A program made the position numbers and the translations under genes. Shown here piece by piece: positions 15,438-24,404 of a stretch of DNA of 64,000 nt. Below the pieces are notes generated by a model, which made no database searches, had not been told where the DNA came from, and saw only the letters and a list, made by a program, of their open reading frames with translations. Positions within the stretch are counted from its first letter, which is position 1. Each line of letters starts with the position of its first letter. The DNA is from Hyphomicrobiales bacterium (lineage in GTDB: Bacteria > Pseudomonadota > Alphaproteobacteria > Rhizobiales > Beijerinckiaceae): assembly GCA_028290285.1 (NCBI GenBank), contig JAQGKD010000090.1, positions 62,001 to 126,000 of the forward strand, written 5' to 3'.

Positions 15438-16529
15438 ATGGAGAAACCAATGTTGACCCTGAAATCAGTCGCCGGTGGCTCGGATGATCGGCCAGAGGAA
15501 AAGATGACCTCAATTGAGATCTCAAAAATTAACGTCGGCGAGCGCTTCCGGAAGGATCTTGGCGACATCGAGGGCTTGGCCCGCAGCATCGAAGCTGAGG
15601 GCCTGCTGCAGCCGATCGGGATCACGCGCGAGCTGCGCCTAGTGTTCGGCGGACGCCGCTTGGCAGCGTGCTGGAGGGTGCTTGGCTGGACCCACATCGA
15701 GGCGCGGTTCGTCGACGTGTCGAGCATCGTCGCGGGCGAATATGCCGAGAACGAAGTTCGCAAGGACTTCACGGCAAGCGAGCGCGTGGCAATTGCAGAA
15801 GCGGTCAGGGGGCAGCTCGGTGAGCGGCGGGGCGGAGATCGCACCGAGAGCAAACGGCAAAATCTTGCCGTTTGCTCCGATCCGCCTGCTCGTTCCCGTG
15901 ATATGGCCGCCGAGCGCGCGGGGTTCGGCAACGCCGAGACCCTGCGTCAGGCGTCCGCCGTCGTGAAGCTCGGCACGCCGGAACTGGTCGAAAAGATGGA
16001 CGCCGGCGAGATAGCGATTGCTCCGGCTGCCGAGATCGCGAAGCAGCCTGCAGAGCGGCAGGCGAAGATCGTCGCCCTCCCGGACGCCGAGCGTCGGGAG
16101 GAGCTGCAGCGGATCAAGGCAGAGCAGCGGCGCGTGCGCGACGAGGGCGCCCGGTTCGAACAGGAGAAGGGAGCGAACGCCTTCTCAGGTTTTCTTCAAA
16201 AGAACGGGCGCTACCCCAACGCAGAGGAGGCGGCGACGATCGCCAAGGTCGACGGGAAGATCACCCCGTCGGCGGACGGTCAGCGTCATACGCCGCTCCG
16301 GCCCGACACGAAGGAAGGCCGCGCGCGAAAGAAGCAGGAAGCTGCATGGAGCAACGAACTGTGGCGAGTGCGCGAGGCGCTGGCGCTTCTGAGCTGCAAT
16401 GAAGCCGATCCCGCCGACCTGCTCGCCAACGCGGGCGAATTTTCGAAGGAATTGATCGGCGAGAACATCAGCAAGGGACACGCCTACCTCAACCGTTTCG
16501 CAAAGGAGTGGAAGCGTCATGCCGAATGA
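15438..16529 (+). CDS. ParB/RepB-like nuclease-domain protein
   Basis: A 363 aa protein; start taken at MEKPMLTLKS (15438), the alternative being 15450. Residues ~30-110 form a ParB N-terminal domain (DIEGLARSIEAEGLLQPIGI, FGGRRLAACWRVLGW with a variant of the GERR box, then YAENEVRKDFTASERVAIAEA). The HTH region follows (AAERAGFGNAETLRQASAVV). ParB-like proteins in phages act in plasmid-style partition, transcription control or as nucleases. No ParA gene is adjacent, so classical partition is unlikely and a regulatory or DNA-processing role is more probable. Confidence 0.75.
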   Translation: MEKPMLTLKSVAGGSDDRPEEKMTSIEISKINVGERFRKDLGDIEGLARSIEAEGLLQPIGITRELRLVFGGRRLAACWRVLGWTHIEARFVDVSSIVAGEYAENEVRKDFTASERVAIAEAVRGQLGERRGGDRTESKRQNLAVCSDPPARSRDMAAERAGFGNAETLRQASAVVKLGTPELVEKMDAGEIAIAPAAEIAKQPAERQAKIVALPDAERREELQRIKAEQRRVRDEGARFEQEKGANAFSGFLQKNGRYPNAEEAATIAKVDGKITPSADGQRHTPLRPDTKEGRARKKQEAAWSNELWRVREALALLSCNEADPADLLANAGEFSKELIGENISKGHAYLNRFAKEWKRHAE

Positions 16530-17031
16530 AAATCTCCACCTCGTGAAGACGAAGCTGCAGCAGTTCATTGACAGCGCGCCAACTGGAGCTGGGTCCACGC
16601 GACTGCTCGCTGAAAGCTTTCTCGCCGACAACGAGGACGCGCTGTGCGAGGCCGGTACTGAGCTCAAGGTGCTCGGCGTCATGAAGCTATTCGACGGCAT
16701 CAGCCGCCGGAGAAGTCACGTGTTTGCCGAGGGGCAAGGCGATCTCTTCCATGGGTTCAGTCATCCCCAGGCGATCGTCGTGCCGATCAACGTTCGCGGG
16801 AAGTGCGTCGGGTACGAGCGGAAGAGTTTCCACGCGGCGACCTTCTGCGAGGTCGCGGAATGGCTTCGTCGGCGGACGAGGCAGCGAAGCGAGCCGAAGG
16901 CCGACACGGGCGTCATGGCGATCGTCGACCGGCTCAAGCCGCACGTGACCTCTCCGGACATGACGATCGAGGAAGCGCTCGCGGCCGCCGTGGCGGCTGC
17001 TGCTGCAGAACACACAGCGGTGCAGTCATGA
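16519..17031 (+). CDS. Hypothetical phage protein, 170 aa
   Basis: Overlaps the ParB-like gene by 11 bases and the following HTH gene by ATGA, so it belongs to the same operon. Visible features are helix-rich ends and a central beta region (AIVVPINVRGKCVGYERKSF), with a Glu/Ala-rich C-terminus. No known family is recognised. The gene order ParB-like, this gene, small HTH, integrase suggests an early/lysogeny function. Confidence 0.5.
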   Translation: MPNENLHLVKTKLQQFIDSAPTGAGSTRLLAESFLADNEDALCEAGTELKVLGVMKLFDGISRRRSHVFAEGQGDLFHGFSHPQAIVVPINVRGKCVGYERKSFHAATFCEVAEWLRRRTRQRSEPKADTGVMAIVDRLKPHVTSPDMTIEEALAAAVAAAAAEHTAVQS

Positions 17032-17258
17032 GCGCGGGGATCACTTCGCCGGAGGCCGACTTGCTTTACGGACTCCCCTCGATCGCGCGCTATCTCGGCC
17101 TGAAGGTCACGCAGGCGCGGCACCTCGCCGACACGAAGGCCGTCCCGACATTCAAAGTCGGCCGGTTGGTCAGCGCACGCAAGTCAACCCTGCAGGCCTG
17201 GATGAATGAACTCGAAGCGGGGGCGCTCGATCAGAGCGCAACCCGCTCCGATCGATAG
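17028..17258 (+). CDS. Excisionase-like HTH protein
   Basis: A 76 aa protein from ATG 17028. It has a MerR/AlpA-type HTH: LLYGLPSIARYLGLKVTQAR, HLADTKAVPTFKVGRLVSAR (helix plus wing), then TLQAWMNEL. It lies about 100 bases before the integrase on the same strand, the usual place for an excisionase or an early regulator. Function is inferred from fold and position. Confidence 0.65.
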   Translation: MSAGITSPEADLLYGLPSIARYLGLKVTQARHLADTKAVPTFKVGRLVSARKSTLQAWMNELEAGALDQSATRSDR

Positions 17259-17354
17259 GAGAGAGGAAAAGGCAAGTCTGTCTCAACGGAAATGGAAATG
17301 GAAGGGCGACGAGAAGTCGATAGCCCAGCAGTTCGGCAGATAGGAGAAACCAGC

Positions 17355-18548
17355 ATGGCTACCGTTACGAAGAGAGAATGGACTTACAAGGGTGAAAAAA
17401 AGAGTGCCTGGATTATTCGGTACACAGACCGGGGTGGGGTCCGTCGGCAAGAGACCTTCGAAAAAAAGAAGGAAGCCGACGCTCGGCGTCAGAAGATTGA
17501 AGCTGAGATAAGTGGCGAAGTCCATGTAGCGCAGGCGGCAACAATAACTTTCAAGGAAGTTGCAGACCTGTTTCTCCGGGAATGTGATCGTCGACGGCTC
17601 GTGAAGGACGGCATTGGCCGGGCCACAGTCAAAAATTATGAGGCATTTATTCGAAAACACATGTGCTGTGAAATTGGCGCGACAAAGTTGACCCAGATAT
17701 CTCCGCAAATGCTTCGAGATTTGGTGAACGGCTTCTCTGTGCGGATGAAGCGGAACACGGTGCAGCGAGCGGTGACGGTCCTCGGGCTCGTCCTCGACTT
17801 CGCGATCTCGCGAGACCTTTTGAAACGCAATTTGATGCGCGACCACAAAATCAGAGCCCCGGCACCGACTGGAGAAAGGATTGCGGTGCCATCAATCGAA
17901 GAAATCCGGAGGCTTTTGTCGGTGGTTTCTGAGCCCCGCTTATTTAAAGAAAGAACGAAGACCCGCCTTCACAAGCGGGCATTAGTCGCCTTGGCTATAT
18001 TTTGCGGACTACGTCGGGGGGAAATCAACGCGCTCAAATGGGAGAATATTGACTTCGCGATGGGACGAATACACGTGAAGCTGAGCAACTCCCAATACGA
18101 TGGGGTCAAGCTGCCGAAATCGACGGCTGGAATTCGAGTGGTGCCTATAACGCTGCCAGTGCTGGACGTTCTATTAGAACTTCACAAGTTCGCGGGAAAT
18201 CCGTCCCACGGATTTTTGTTTATGTCGAAGTACGGGGGGCTGATGAAGCCCAGCCAGTTTAGCGAGGGCCTCTGGAAACCGGTCGCGCGAGAAGCCGGAT
18301 TGTGCGACGAGGACGGGAAGGTCAAGTATCATCTTCATTCTCTTCGGCACGCCGCGGTTAGTCTTCTGATTGCAGAAGGGCTGTCGCCCCTGCACGTGAA
18401 AACAATGATTGGGCATGCCGACATCGCGACGACGTTAAACGTCTACGGGCACTTATTCCCGGAAGACGAAAGCGTAAAGACATCTGCAGAAGGCGTCGCT
18501 GCTCGCTTCTATGCCGCACCAAAGCAGCAAAGAATTATAACCATCTGA
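17355..18548 (+). CDS. Tyrosine-type phage integrase
   Basis: A 397 aa site-specific recombinase; start chosen at MATVTKREWTYK (17355) after GGAGAAACCAGC. An N-terminal AP2-like arm-binding region (~1-60) is followed by a SAM-like core-binding domain (60-170) and a catalytic domain. Catalytic positions are visible: Arg in GLRRGEINALKW (~218), Lys in KLPKSTAGIR, His and Arg in HSLRHAAVSLL (~328-331), His in IGHADIATT, and Tyr in NVYGHLF (~362). The gene is more AT-rich than its neighbours, a sign of transfer. Its stop lies next to a truncated terL, so the attachment site probably sits at its 3' end. Confidence 0.92.
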   Translation: MATVTKREWTYKGEKKSAWIIRYTDRGGVRRQETFEKKKEADARRQKIEAEISGEVHVAQAATITFKEVADLFLRECDRRRLVKDGIGRATVKNYEAFIRKHMCCEIGATKLTQISPQMLRDLVNGFSVRMKRNTVQRAVTVLGLVLDFAISRDLLKRNLMRDHKIRAPAPTGERIAVPSIEEIRRLLSVVSEPRLFKERTKTRLHKRALVALAIFCGLRRGEINALKWENIDFAMGRIHVKLSNSQYDGVKLPKSTAGIRVVPITLPVLDVLLELHKFAGNPSHGFLFMSKYGGLMKPSQFSEGLWKPVAREAGLCDEDGKVKYHLHSLRHAAVSLLIAEGLSPLHVKTMIGHADIATTLNVYGHLFPEDESVKTSAEGVAARFYAAPKQQRIITI

Positions 18549-18566
18549 TTTTACTGCACATTCCAC
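18549..18566 (+). other. Junction between integrase and truncated terL (attR candidate)
   Basis: These 18 bases separate the integrase stop (18546-18548) from the first candidate terL start (TTG 18567). Reading the terL frame back through them gives TFHL before TPYMIPFVRAAG; intact GpA-type terminases carry a similar hydrophobic/TPY segment preceded by 50 or more further residues that are missing here. The break therefore lies at or before about 18560, consistent with an integration core next to the integrase gene. Confidence 0.5.
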
Positions 18567-20417
18567 TTGACGCCGTATATGATTCCATTCGTACGCGCTG
18601 CGGGCAGCGCAAAGCGCGTGGTGATGGTCTGCGGCGCCCAGATGGGCAAGACCGACAGCATCCTCGATCTGATCGGCCAGCGGCTCGATCAGCGGCCGGG
18701 CCCGTTGCTCTACGTCGGCCCTTCGCGGGATTTCGTGACGCAACAGTTCGAGCCCCGTGTCGCTGATCTCCTCGAAACGCCCTCACTGCGCGTCAAGATG
18801 GCGAGCGCCCGCCGTCAGAAGCTGACCAAGAAGATCGTCGCAGGCGTGCCGCTGCGTCTCGCGCATGCCGGCTCCTCGACCGCCTTGAAATCCGACCCGG
18901 CATCGCTGGCGCTCGTCGACGAGTACGACGAGATGCTGTCAAATATCAAAGGACAAGGGGACCCCCTCGGCCTCATCGAGGCGCGCGGGTTCACCTATGC
19001 GGACTTCTCGACCGTGATCACATCGACCCCGAGCCAGGGCAATGTCGAGACCGTGATCGACGAGGCGACCGGTCTCGAATTCTGGAAGTATGCCGATCCG
19101 GAGGAACTGTCCTCGGCGATCTGGCGACTCTGGCAGCAGGGCACCCGGTACCATTGGGCATGGCAGTGCCCGCATTGTGATGAATGGTTCATCCCGCGTT
19201 CGAAGCTGCTGTCCTATCCCAAGGGTGCGACTCCCGCTGAGGCAAAGCGGAACGCTTGGCTGTCGTGCCCGCACAATGGTTGCGTGATCGACGAAGTCTC
19301 GCGCCTGCGCTGCAATGAGACCGGGGTTTACGTAGCGCCCGGGCAGCGAATCACGAAGACCGGCAAGGTCGTCGGCGACCCGCCCGACAGCCCGACGATC
19401 TCGTTCTGGGTTTCGGGTCTCGCCTCGCCGTTCGTGACGCTGGGGGATCGCGCGCAAAACTATCTTCTCGCGCTGAAATCGGGCGAAAGCGACAAAATCC
19501 AGACGTCGGTCAACGCCGACATGGGTGAGACCTACATCGCAGGCGGCGGCGAAATGCCGGCCGTCTCGGAAGTGAGAGCGCGACGCACGAACTACCAGCT
19601 TGGTAAGGTCCCGACCGGTGGTCTGCGGCTCACCATGGCCGTCGACGTGCAGAAATTCAGGCTGATCTACGGCATTCGCGCCTGGGGCGCCTTCGGCACC
19701 TCATGGCTCATCTCGCAAGACGAAATCCATGGCGATACTTCGCAAATCGAGCCGTGGAACGAGCTGGACGAGGTGCTTAATGCTCGCATCTGCGGCATGC
19801 GCATCGAATTGTGCTTCGTCGACAGCGGCTTTCGACCTGGTGATCCGAAAATCATCGACGTAAACCGCGTTTACGAGTTCTGCCGGACGCGGTCGCCGCG
19901 CGTATTTGCAACGAAGGGCTCGTTGACGCTCGCAGCGCCACTCGTCCGGCGTCAGATCGAGGTCAAATCGAATGGCAAGCGGGCGGGCTGGGGCCTGTCG
20001 CTGATCTCGCTCAACACCGACCATTGGAAGCGGCAGGTCTACGACGTCCTGCGGCACGATCCCGATGACGGAGGCGCGGCGTGGTTTCTGCCCGACGACA
20101 TATCGGACGAGTACTGCGAGCAGGTCGTGTCCGAGGCGCGCAAGATTACGCCAAACGGCAAGCCGCAGTGGCTTCGCGTACGGCGTGAAAACCATGGCCT
20201 CGACATCGAGGCCATGCTGCAGGCGACGGCGTTCATGAAGGGCTTTCACAAGCTGCGGCCCTCGAGCCGCGCACGTGTCGCGTCCGACTATGTTGAACCG
20301 GTCGAGGAGGGCGTGGTGCAATCGTCCCATCCCGTCATCCCGGCACCTGCCATCGTCGCCGCCGCGCGACCGCGCTCTATGCGCTCGTTCAACCGGCTCA
20401 ATGGAGGCGTTAAGTGA
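18567..20417 (+). pseudogene. Large terminase subunit (GpA family), N-terminally truncated
   Basis: A 616 aa frame from TTG 18567, the only start near the break. Walker A-like region: VVMVCGAQMGKTDSILDLI (~residues 18-36); Walker B-like LALVDEYDEML (~112-122). Zinc-finger-like CPHCDEW is followed by CPHNGC, and the nuclease domain lies after residue ~340 (TMAVDVQKFRLIY, ELCFVDSGF). The protein pumps DNA into the prohead. Homologues begin 50 or more residues earlier; that part is absent, replaced by the integrase gene. It may still be translated but is probably not functional as it stands. Confidence 0.85.
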
Positions 20418-20668
20418 TTACACCGACCCCGACACCGACCGAGATTGCGGTCTGGACGGCTCAATTGACCGAGGCCGAGGCTGCATATCACGCCATCCAG
20501 ATCGGCGGGCAGGTGACCAAGATCAAGCTCGGCGATCGTGAGGTGACGACCTCGGCGGGCAGCATCGCGCAGCTGCGGATCTACATCAACGATCTGCGCT
20601 CTCGCCTCGGTTTGCTGCCGATGGTCGTCGCGCCGCGCACTCGTGCCCGAAGGGCTGTGTTTCTATGA
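20414..20668 (+). CDS. gpW-like head-tail joining protein
   Basis: An 84 aa protein starting with GTG in a GTGA overlap with terL and ending in an ATGA overlap with the portal gene. Helical N-terminus (TEAEAAYHAIQIG), short hairpin with KIKLGDREVTTS, then SIAQLRIYINDLRSRLG, the pattern of lambda gpW, which seals DNA in the head and lets the tail attach. Size and the position between terL and portal are as in lambda. Confidence 0.82.
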   Translation: MITPTPTPTEIAVWTAQLTEAEAAYHAIQIGGQVTKIKLGDREVTTSAGSIAQLRIYINDLRSRLGLLPMVVAPRTRARRAVFL

Positions 20669-22332
20669 CCGTTCCCCGCATCCTCGACAAAAACGGCGAC
20701 CCGATCGCGTCGCGCGCTTTGCAGCAGGTTAAGGGTGCGCGCTCGCGTCAGACGATGGGCGGCTTTCGTGGCGCGTCTTACACCGACCCGGATTTGGCCG
20801 CATGGACGCCGCCCTCTTATTCGGCCTACTCCGCTTATTCCTCGGATCGCGTGCCGCTCGGCGCGCGCATCCACGATCTAGCGAGAAACGACGGCTGGAT
20901 TGCTTCCGGTCTGACGAAAAAGGTCGACGCGATCATCGGATCGCAATGGCGGCTGAACGCGCGCCCGAACTGGAAGGCGCTCGGGATCACGCGCGACCAG
21001 GCTGAGACGCTCGCGGACCAGATTGAGGCCGAGTGGCGCTCGTTCGCCGAGGATCACGAGTTCTATATCGACGCAGGCCGCAAGATGAACTTCTCCGGCT
21101 TGCTCGCGCTGGCGTACCGCCATCGCATGCTCGATGGCGAGGCGCTCGCGATCATGGATTGGCGCGCAGCGCCGGGCTGTCCCTATTCGACCTGCGTGCA
21201 GGTGATCGACCCGGAGCGGCTGTCGAATTCCTACCTGGGGCAGGACACCGACGACATTCGCGACGGCGTGAAGCTCGGCCCGCGTGGCGAACCGATCGGT
21301 TATTTCATCCGCGACGTGCATCCCGGCGACTTCTATGTCGGCACCACGACCGACACCTCGCGCTGGACCTATTACCCGCGCTCGTTGCCCTACGGGCGGC
21401 GCGTCATCGTGCATGCGTTCTTGTCAGAGCGGGCGGGGCAGGTGCGCGGCACCTCGATGATGGCGTCGCTCATCAAGAAGATCAAAAACCTCTCGCGCTA
21501 CGACGAGGCCGAACTACAAGCCGCGCTGATTAACGCGGTGATGGCAGCTGTCATCGAGAGCCCGTTCGATCATGAGCAGTTGAAAGAGGCGCTCGATGGT
21601 GGCGAAGGCATCGAAGAACTGTCGAAGTACCAGGAAGCGCGGCTCAACTTTTACGAGGACACGCCGATCCAACTCGGTGGTGCAAAAACGATCTTCACCT
21701 TTCCGGGCGAGAAGCTGCAATTCACCAAGCCGGAACACCCGAACGCTGTATTCGAGAATTATATCCGCTCTGGCCTGCGCAATGTCGCTTCTGTGCTCGG
21801 GCTCACCTATGAGCAGCTGTCCGGCGACTGGTCGCAGTCGAACTATTCATCGGCCCGCGGCGCGCTCATCGAGGCTTGGCGCGGCTTCTATACCGAGCGC
21901 GATAGCTTTGCGCTGCAGGCGGCGCAGCCCGTCTATACGTGCTGGCTCGAGGAGGCGATCGACAAGGGGCGCATTAAGCTCCCTGCGGGCGCACCGGACT
22001 TTTACGCCGGGCGCGCGGCATGGTGCCAGGCATCCTGGACCGGGCCCGGCCGCGGCTGGGTCGACCCCTTCAAGGAAGCGCAGGCGTCGGGCTTGAGGCT
22101 CGCGCTCGGCCTCTCGACCTACGAGAAGGAATGCGCCGAGCAGGGCGAAGACTATCGCGAGAACATCGCGCAGATCGCGCGCGAAAATGAGCAGATGGAG
22201 GCGCTCGGGCTCGATCCGACCGAGTTTCGTCGGGCTGGCCTGCGCAATTCGGGCACCGCTCCGGCGCCTGAGGATCCGAAGACCGTCGGCGAGCCCCAGG
22301 CGGCTCCCGCCAAGGGTGGAGGGGGTCCATGA
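20665..22332 (+). CDS. Phage portal protein (lambda gpB family)
   Basis: A 555 aa protein that forms the dodecameric vertex for DNA entry. Lambda-type portal features: an N-terminal disordered part, AGRKMNFSGLLALAYRHRML (~residues 135-155), CVQVIDPERLSN, GEPIGYFIRDVHPGD, the segment with RGTSMMASLIKKIKNLSRY, and LGLTYEQLSGDWSQSNYSSA near 390. Length fits the family (lambda 533 aa). ATGA overlaps on both sides indicate a translationally coupled head operon. Confidence 0.93.
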   Translation: MTVPRILDKNGDPIASRALQQVKGARSRQTMGGFRGASYTDPDLAAWTPPSYSAYSAYSSDRVPLGARIHDLARNDGWIASGLTKKVDAIIGSQWRLNARPNWKALGITRDQAETLADQIEAEWRSFAEDHEFYIDAGRKMNFSGLLALAYRHRMLDGEALAIMDWRAAPGCPYSTCVQVIDPERLSNSYLGQDTDDIRDGVKLGPRGEPIGYFIRDVHPGDFYVGTTTDTSRWTYYPRSLPYGRRVIVHAFLSERAGQVRGTSMMASLIKKIKNLSRYDEAELQAALINAVMAAVIESPFDHEQLKEALDGGEGIEELSKYQEARLNFYEDTPIQLGGAKTIFTFPGEKLQFTKPEHPNAVFENYIRSGLRNVASVLGLTYEQLSGDWSQSNYSSARGALIEAWRGFYTERDSFALQAAQPVYTCWLEEAIDKGRIKLPAGAPDFYAGRAAWCQASWTGPGRGWVDPFKEAQASGLRLALGLSTYEKECAEQGEDYRENIAQIARENEQMEALGLDPTEFRRAGLRNSGTAPAPEDPKTVGEPQAAPAKGGGGP

Positions 22333-23246
22333 ATATCTTGCGACACGAACTCTATCAGCGGGTCTTCAATACCCCGCTGATGATGCACCCGGGCAAGGCG
22401 CAAGCCGCCCTCGAGGCCATCGGGGGACGCCTGGTCGAAGGCGGCGTTGTCATCATCTCTGATGGCGCGCGCGTCGACCATACCGCCGGGCAATCGGCGG
22501 GGCGGCTCGGCGACCAACTCGGCGCTCGCATGCAGCAAAATGGGCAGGTGCCCTATGCCATGGCAGGCAGCGTCGCGATCATCCCGATTGAGGGCACGCT
22601 CGTGCACAAGGGCGCCTATGTCGGCGCCTCATCGGGTCGCACGTCCTACCAAGGCCTGCAGACGCAGATCGCACGCGCCGCGCGCGACGACACTGTTTTG
22701 GGCGTCGTGTTCGAGGTCGACAGCTTCGGCGGCGAGGTCGCCGGCGCGTTCGAGACCGCGGCGATGATGGCCGAATTGTCCCGGCTCAAGCCGACCATGG
22801 CCATCCTGACCGACCATGCCGCCTCGGCCGGCTATCTGCTCGCATCCGCTGCGCGCCAGATCGTCATGCCCGAGACCGGGACCGCGGGGTCGATCGGCGT
22901 CATCACCATGCACACCGATGTTTCCAAGGCGCTCAAGAAAGAGGGCGTCAAGGTCACCATCATCGCGGCCGGCAAGCACAAGGCCGACCGAAACCCGCTC
23001 GGCCCTCTGCCCGAAGACGTGCAGAGCCGCGTGCAGGCGTCTGTCGAAAAGTCGCGACAGATTTTTGCAGACACCGTTGGCCGCCATCGCGGCTCCCGGT
23101 TCACGGCCAAAATGGCGCTCGCCACCGAGGCCGAAACCTTCGATGGCGCGGACGCAGTCCGTATCGGCCTGGTCGATGCAGTCGGGCACTCTGCCAGCGC
23201 GTTCCATGCCTTCGTCAGTGAAATGAGCCGGCCGCGTGGCCGCTAA
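22329..23246 (+). CDS. S49 family head maturation protease
   Basis: A 305 aa gpC-like protease. N-terminus MNILRHELYQRVFNTPLMMH; ClpP-like core with VEGTLVHKG-type segment (IEGTLVHKGAYVGASSGRTS), VVFEVDSFGGEVAGAFETAA, then the nucleophile Ser in HAASAGYLLASAARQIV (~residue 168) and GTAGSIGVITMHTDVSKALK. It overlaps the portal gene by ATGA. Close relative of the element 1 protease at 9279, with blocks of identical DNA. Confidence 0.92.
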   Translation: MNILRHELYQRVFNTPLMMHPGKAQAALEAIGGRLVEGGVVIISDGARVDHTAGQSAGRLGDQLGARMQQNGQVPYAMAGSVAIIPIEGTLVHKGAYVGASSGRTSYQGLQTQIARAARDDTVLGVVFEVDSFGGEVAGAFETAAMMAELSRLKPTMAILTDHAASAGYLLASAARQIVMPETGTAGSIGVITMHTDVSKALKKEGVKVTIIAAGKHKADRNPLGPLPEDVQSRVQASVEKSRQIFADTVGRHRGSRFTAKMALATEAETFDGADAVRIGLVDAVGHSASAFHAFVSEMSRPRGR

Positions 23247-23261
23247 CCACAGGATCTGTCT

Positions 23262-23789
23262 ATGTCTCATGATCAGTTGATTGCCTCGGTGCTCGCTGCA
23301 GCCCGCCCCGCGGTCGCGGAATCGCCAATCGCCTTGGCCGCCGTGCCTTGTGCTCCAGAATCCGCTGCCGGTACCGCAGCTGCTGCGCCGGCACCCGCGC
23401 CGGTGGCCGCCCCGGCTCCCGTCGCTTCCAGCGTCCCTTCCGACCAGCGGGCCGAGATCGTCGCGGGGGAGCGCGCCCGCATTCGCACAATCCTGTCGTG
23501 CGAACAGGCCAAGGGCCGCGAGGCCTTCGCTACTCATCTGGCCTTCGGGACCAGCATGAGCGCCGAGGAAGCGTCGGGCTTCTTGTCCTTCTCCCCGGCC
23601 GTGCCCGTCGCCGCCTCGGCGCCTGCTGCTCCCGCTGCCCCAATCTCCCCGCTCGATCGCGCAATGGCTGCAGCGGCTATCCCGGCGGCTCAGAATGCCG
23701 CCGCCCCCGTGCCACAGCCGAATCCGAAGGCAAACGTCGACCTCGGCAGCATCTATGCCGACCGCGCCAAGGCTTACGGCAACCAGTAA
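23262..23789 (+). CDS. Scaffold-like protein behind the head protease
   Basis: A 175 aa Ala/Pro-rich protein. The central block AEIVAGERARIRTILSCEQA, AKGREAFATHLAFGTSMSAE is one that other phages carry fused to the C-terminus of the S49 protease, where the C-terminal part works as scaffold (as Nu3 in lambda gpC). Here it is a separate gene 15 bases after the protease. Its counterpart in element 1 is at 7001-7714. A C-terminal VDLGSIYADRA motif is shared with that copy. Confidence 0.65.
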   Translation: MSHDQLIASVLAAARPAVAESPIALAAVPCAPESAAGTAAAAPAPAPVAAPAPVASSVPSDQRAEIVAGERARIRTILSCEQAKGREAFATHLAFGTSMSAEEASGFLSFSPAVPVAASAPAAPAAPISPLDRAMAAAAIPAAQNAAAPVPQPNPKANVDLGSIYADRAKAYGNQ

Positions 23790-23853
23790 CCCGCCCCGTT
23801 CCCAGTTTCGCTTGTAACCGCCGGGCTCATCCCGGCCCAAAGGATCGCATCTC

Positions 23854-24228
23854 ATGACCGTTCTTACGGAAAACCTGAAGGGCGCGCATTTCGTCATCTC
23901 CGAGGCGAATTTCCACCGCTCCCGCGACAACGTCACGGTGCTTTCGGGCTCCGGCGTGATCAAGCCGGGCACGGTGCTCGGCCTCATCACGGCGTCTAGC
24001 AAATACAAGCCTGCCACCGACACCGGCTCGGATGGCGCGCAGCTGGGCACCGTCATTGCCCTGCACCGCGTCGATGCCACGTCGGCTGACGTCGCGGTCG
24101 CGGTGATTTCGCGCCATGCGGAGGTGTTTGCCTCCGGACTCTTCTACGATGCCAGCGTGTCCGACTCCGGCAAGGTTGCCACCAAGGTCGCGCAACTCGC
24201 GGTCTCGGGAATCATCGCGCGCACCTAA
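23854..24228 (+). CDS. Head decoration protein (lambda gpD-like)
   Basis: A 124 aa protein, beta-rich, with the gpD pattern: LTENLKGAHFVISEANFHRS near the N-terminus, GSGVIKPGTVLGLITASSK, GTVIALHRVDATSADVAVAV, and EVFASGLFYDA. gpD trimers stabilise expanded capsids. Position between protease/scaffold and the major capsid gene is as in lambda. Confidence 0.86.
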   Translation: MTVLTENLKGAHFVISEANFHRSRDNVTVLSGSGVIKPGTVLGLITASSKYKPATDTGSDGAQLGTVIALHRVDATSADVAVAVISRHAEVFASGLFYDASVSDSGKVATKVAQLAVSGIIART

Positions 24229-24404
24229 GCCGCCACTTCCCTGATCTCCTGATCTGAAGCAACCGCCGCCGGAACGCCTGGCGGTGGCCTTTGCGCGCCT
24301 GTAGGCCGCCCGCCGCCCTTTCTTCCACCTCCCGTTCTGAAGTGACCGACGCTGGGCAACCGGCGGCGGCGCTTTCGCGCGCTCGCACAAAGGTTCCGAG
24401 CATT

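Noticed and set aside
18567..20417. terL as a full-length gene with a TTG start
   Set aside because: The frame lacks the N-terminal part present in GpA terminases and begins directly at the integrase junction, so I treat it as truncated.
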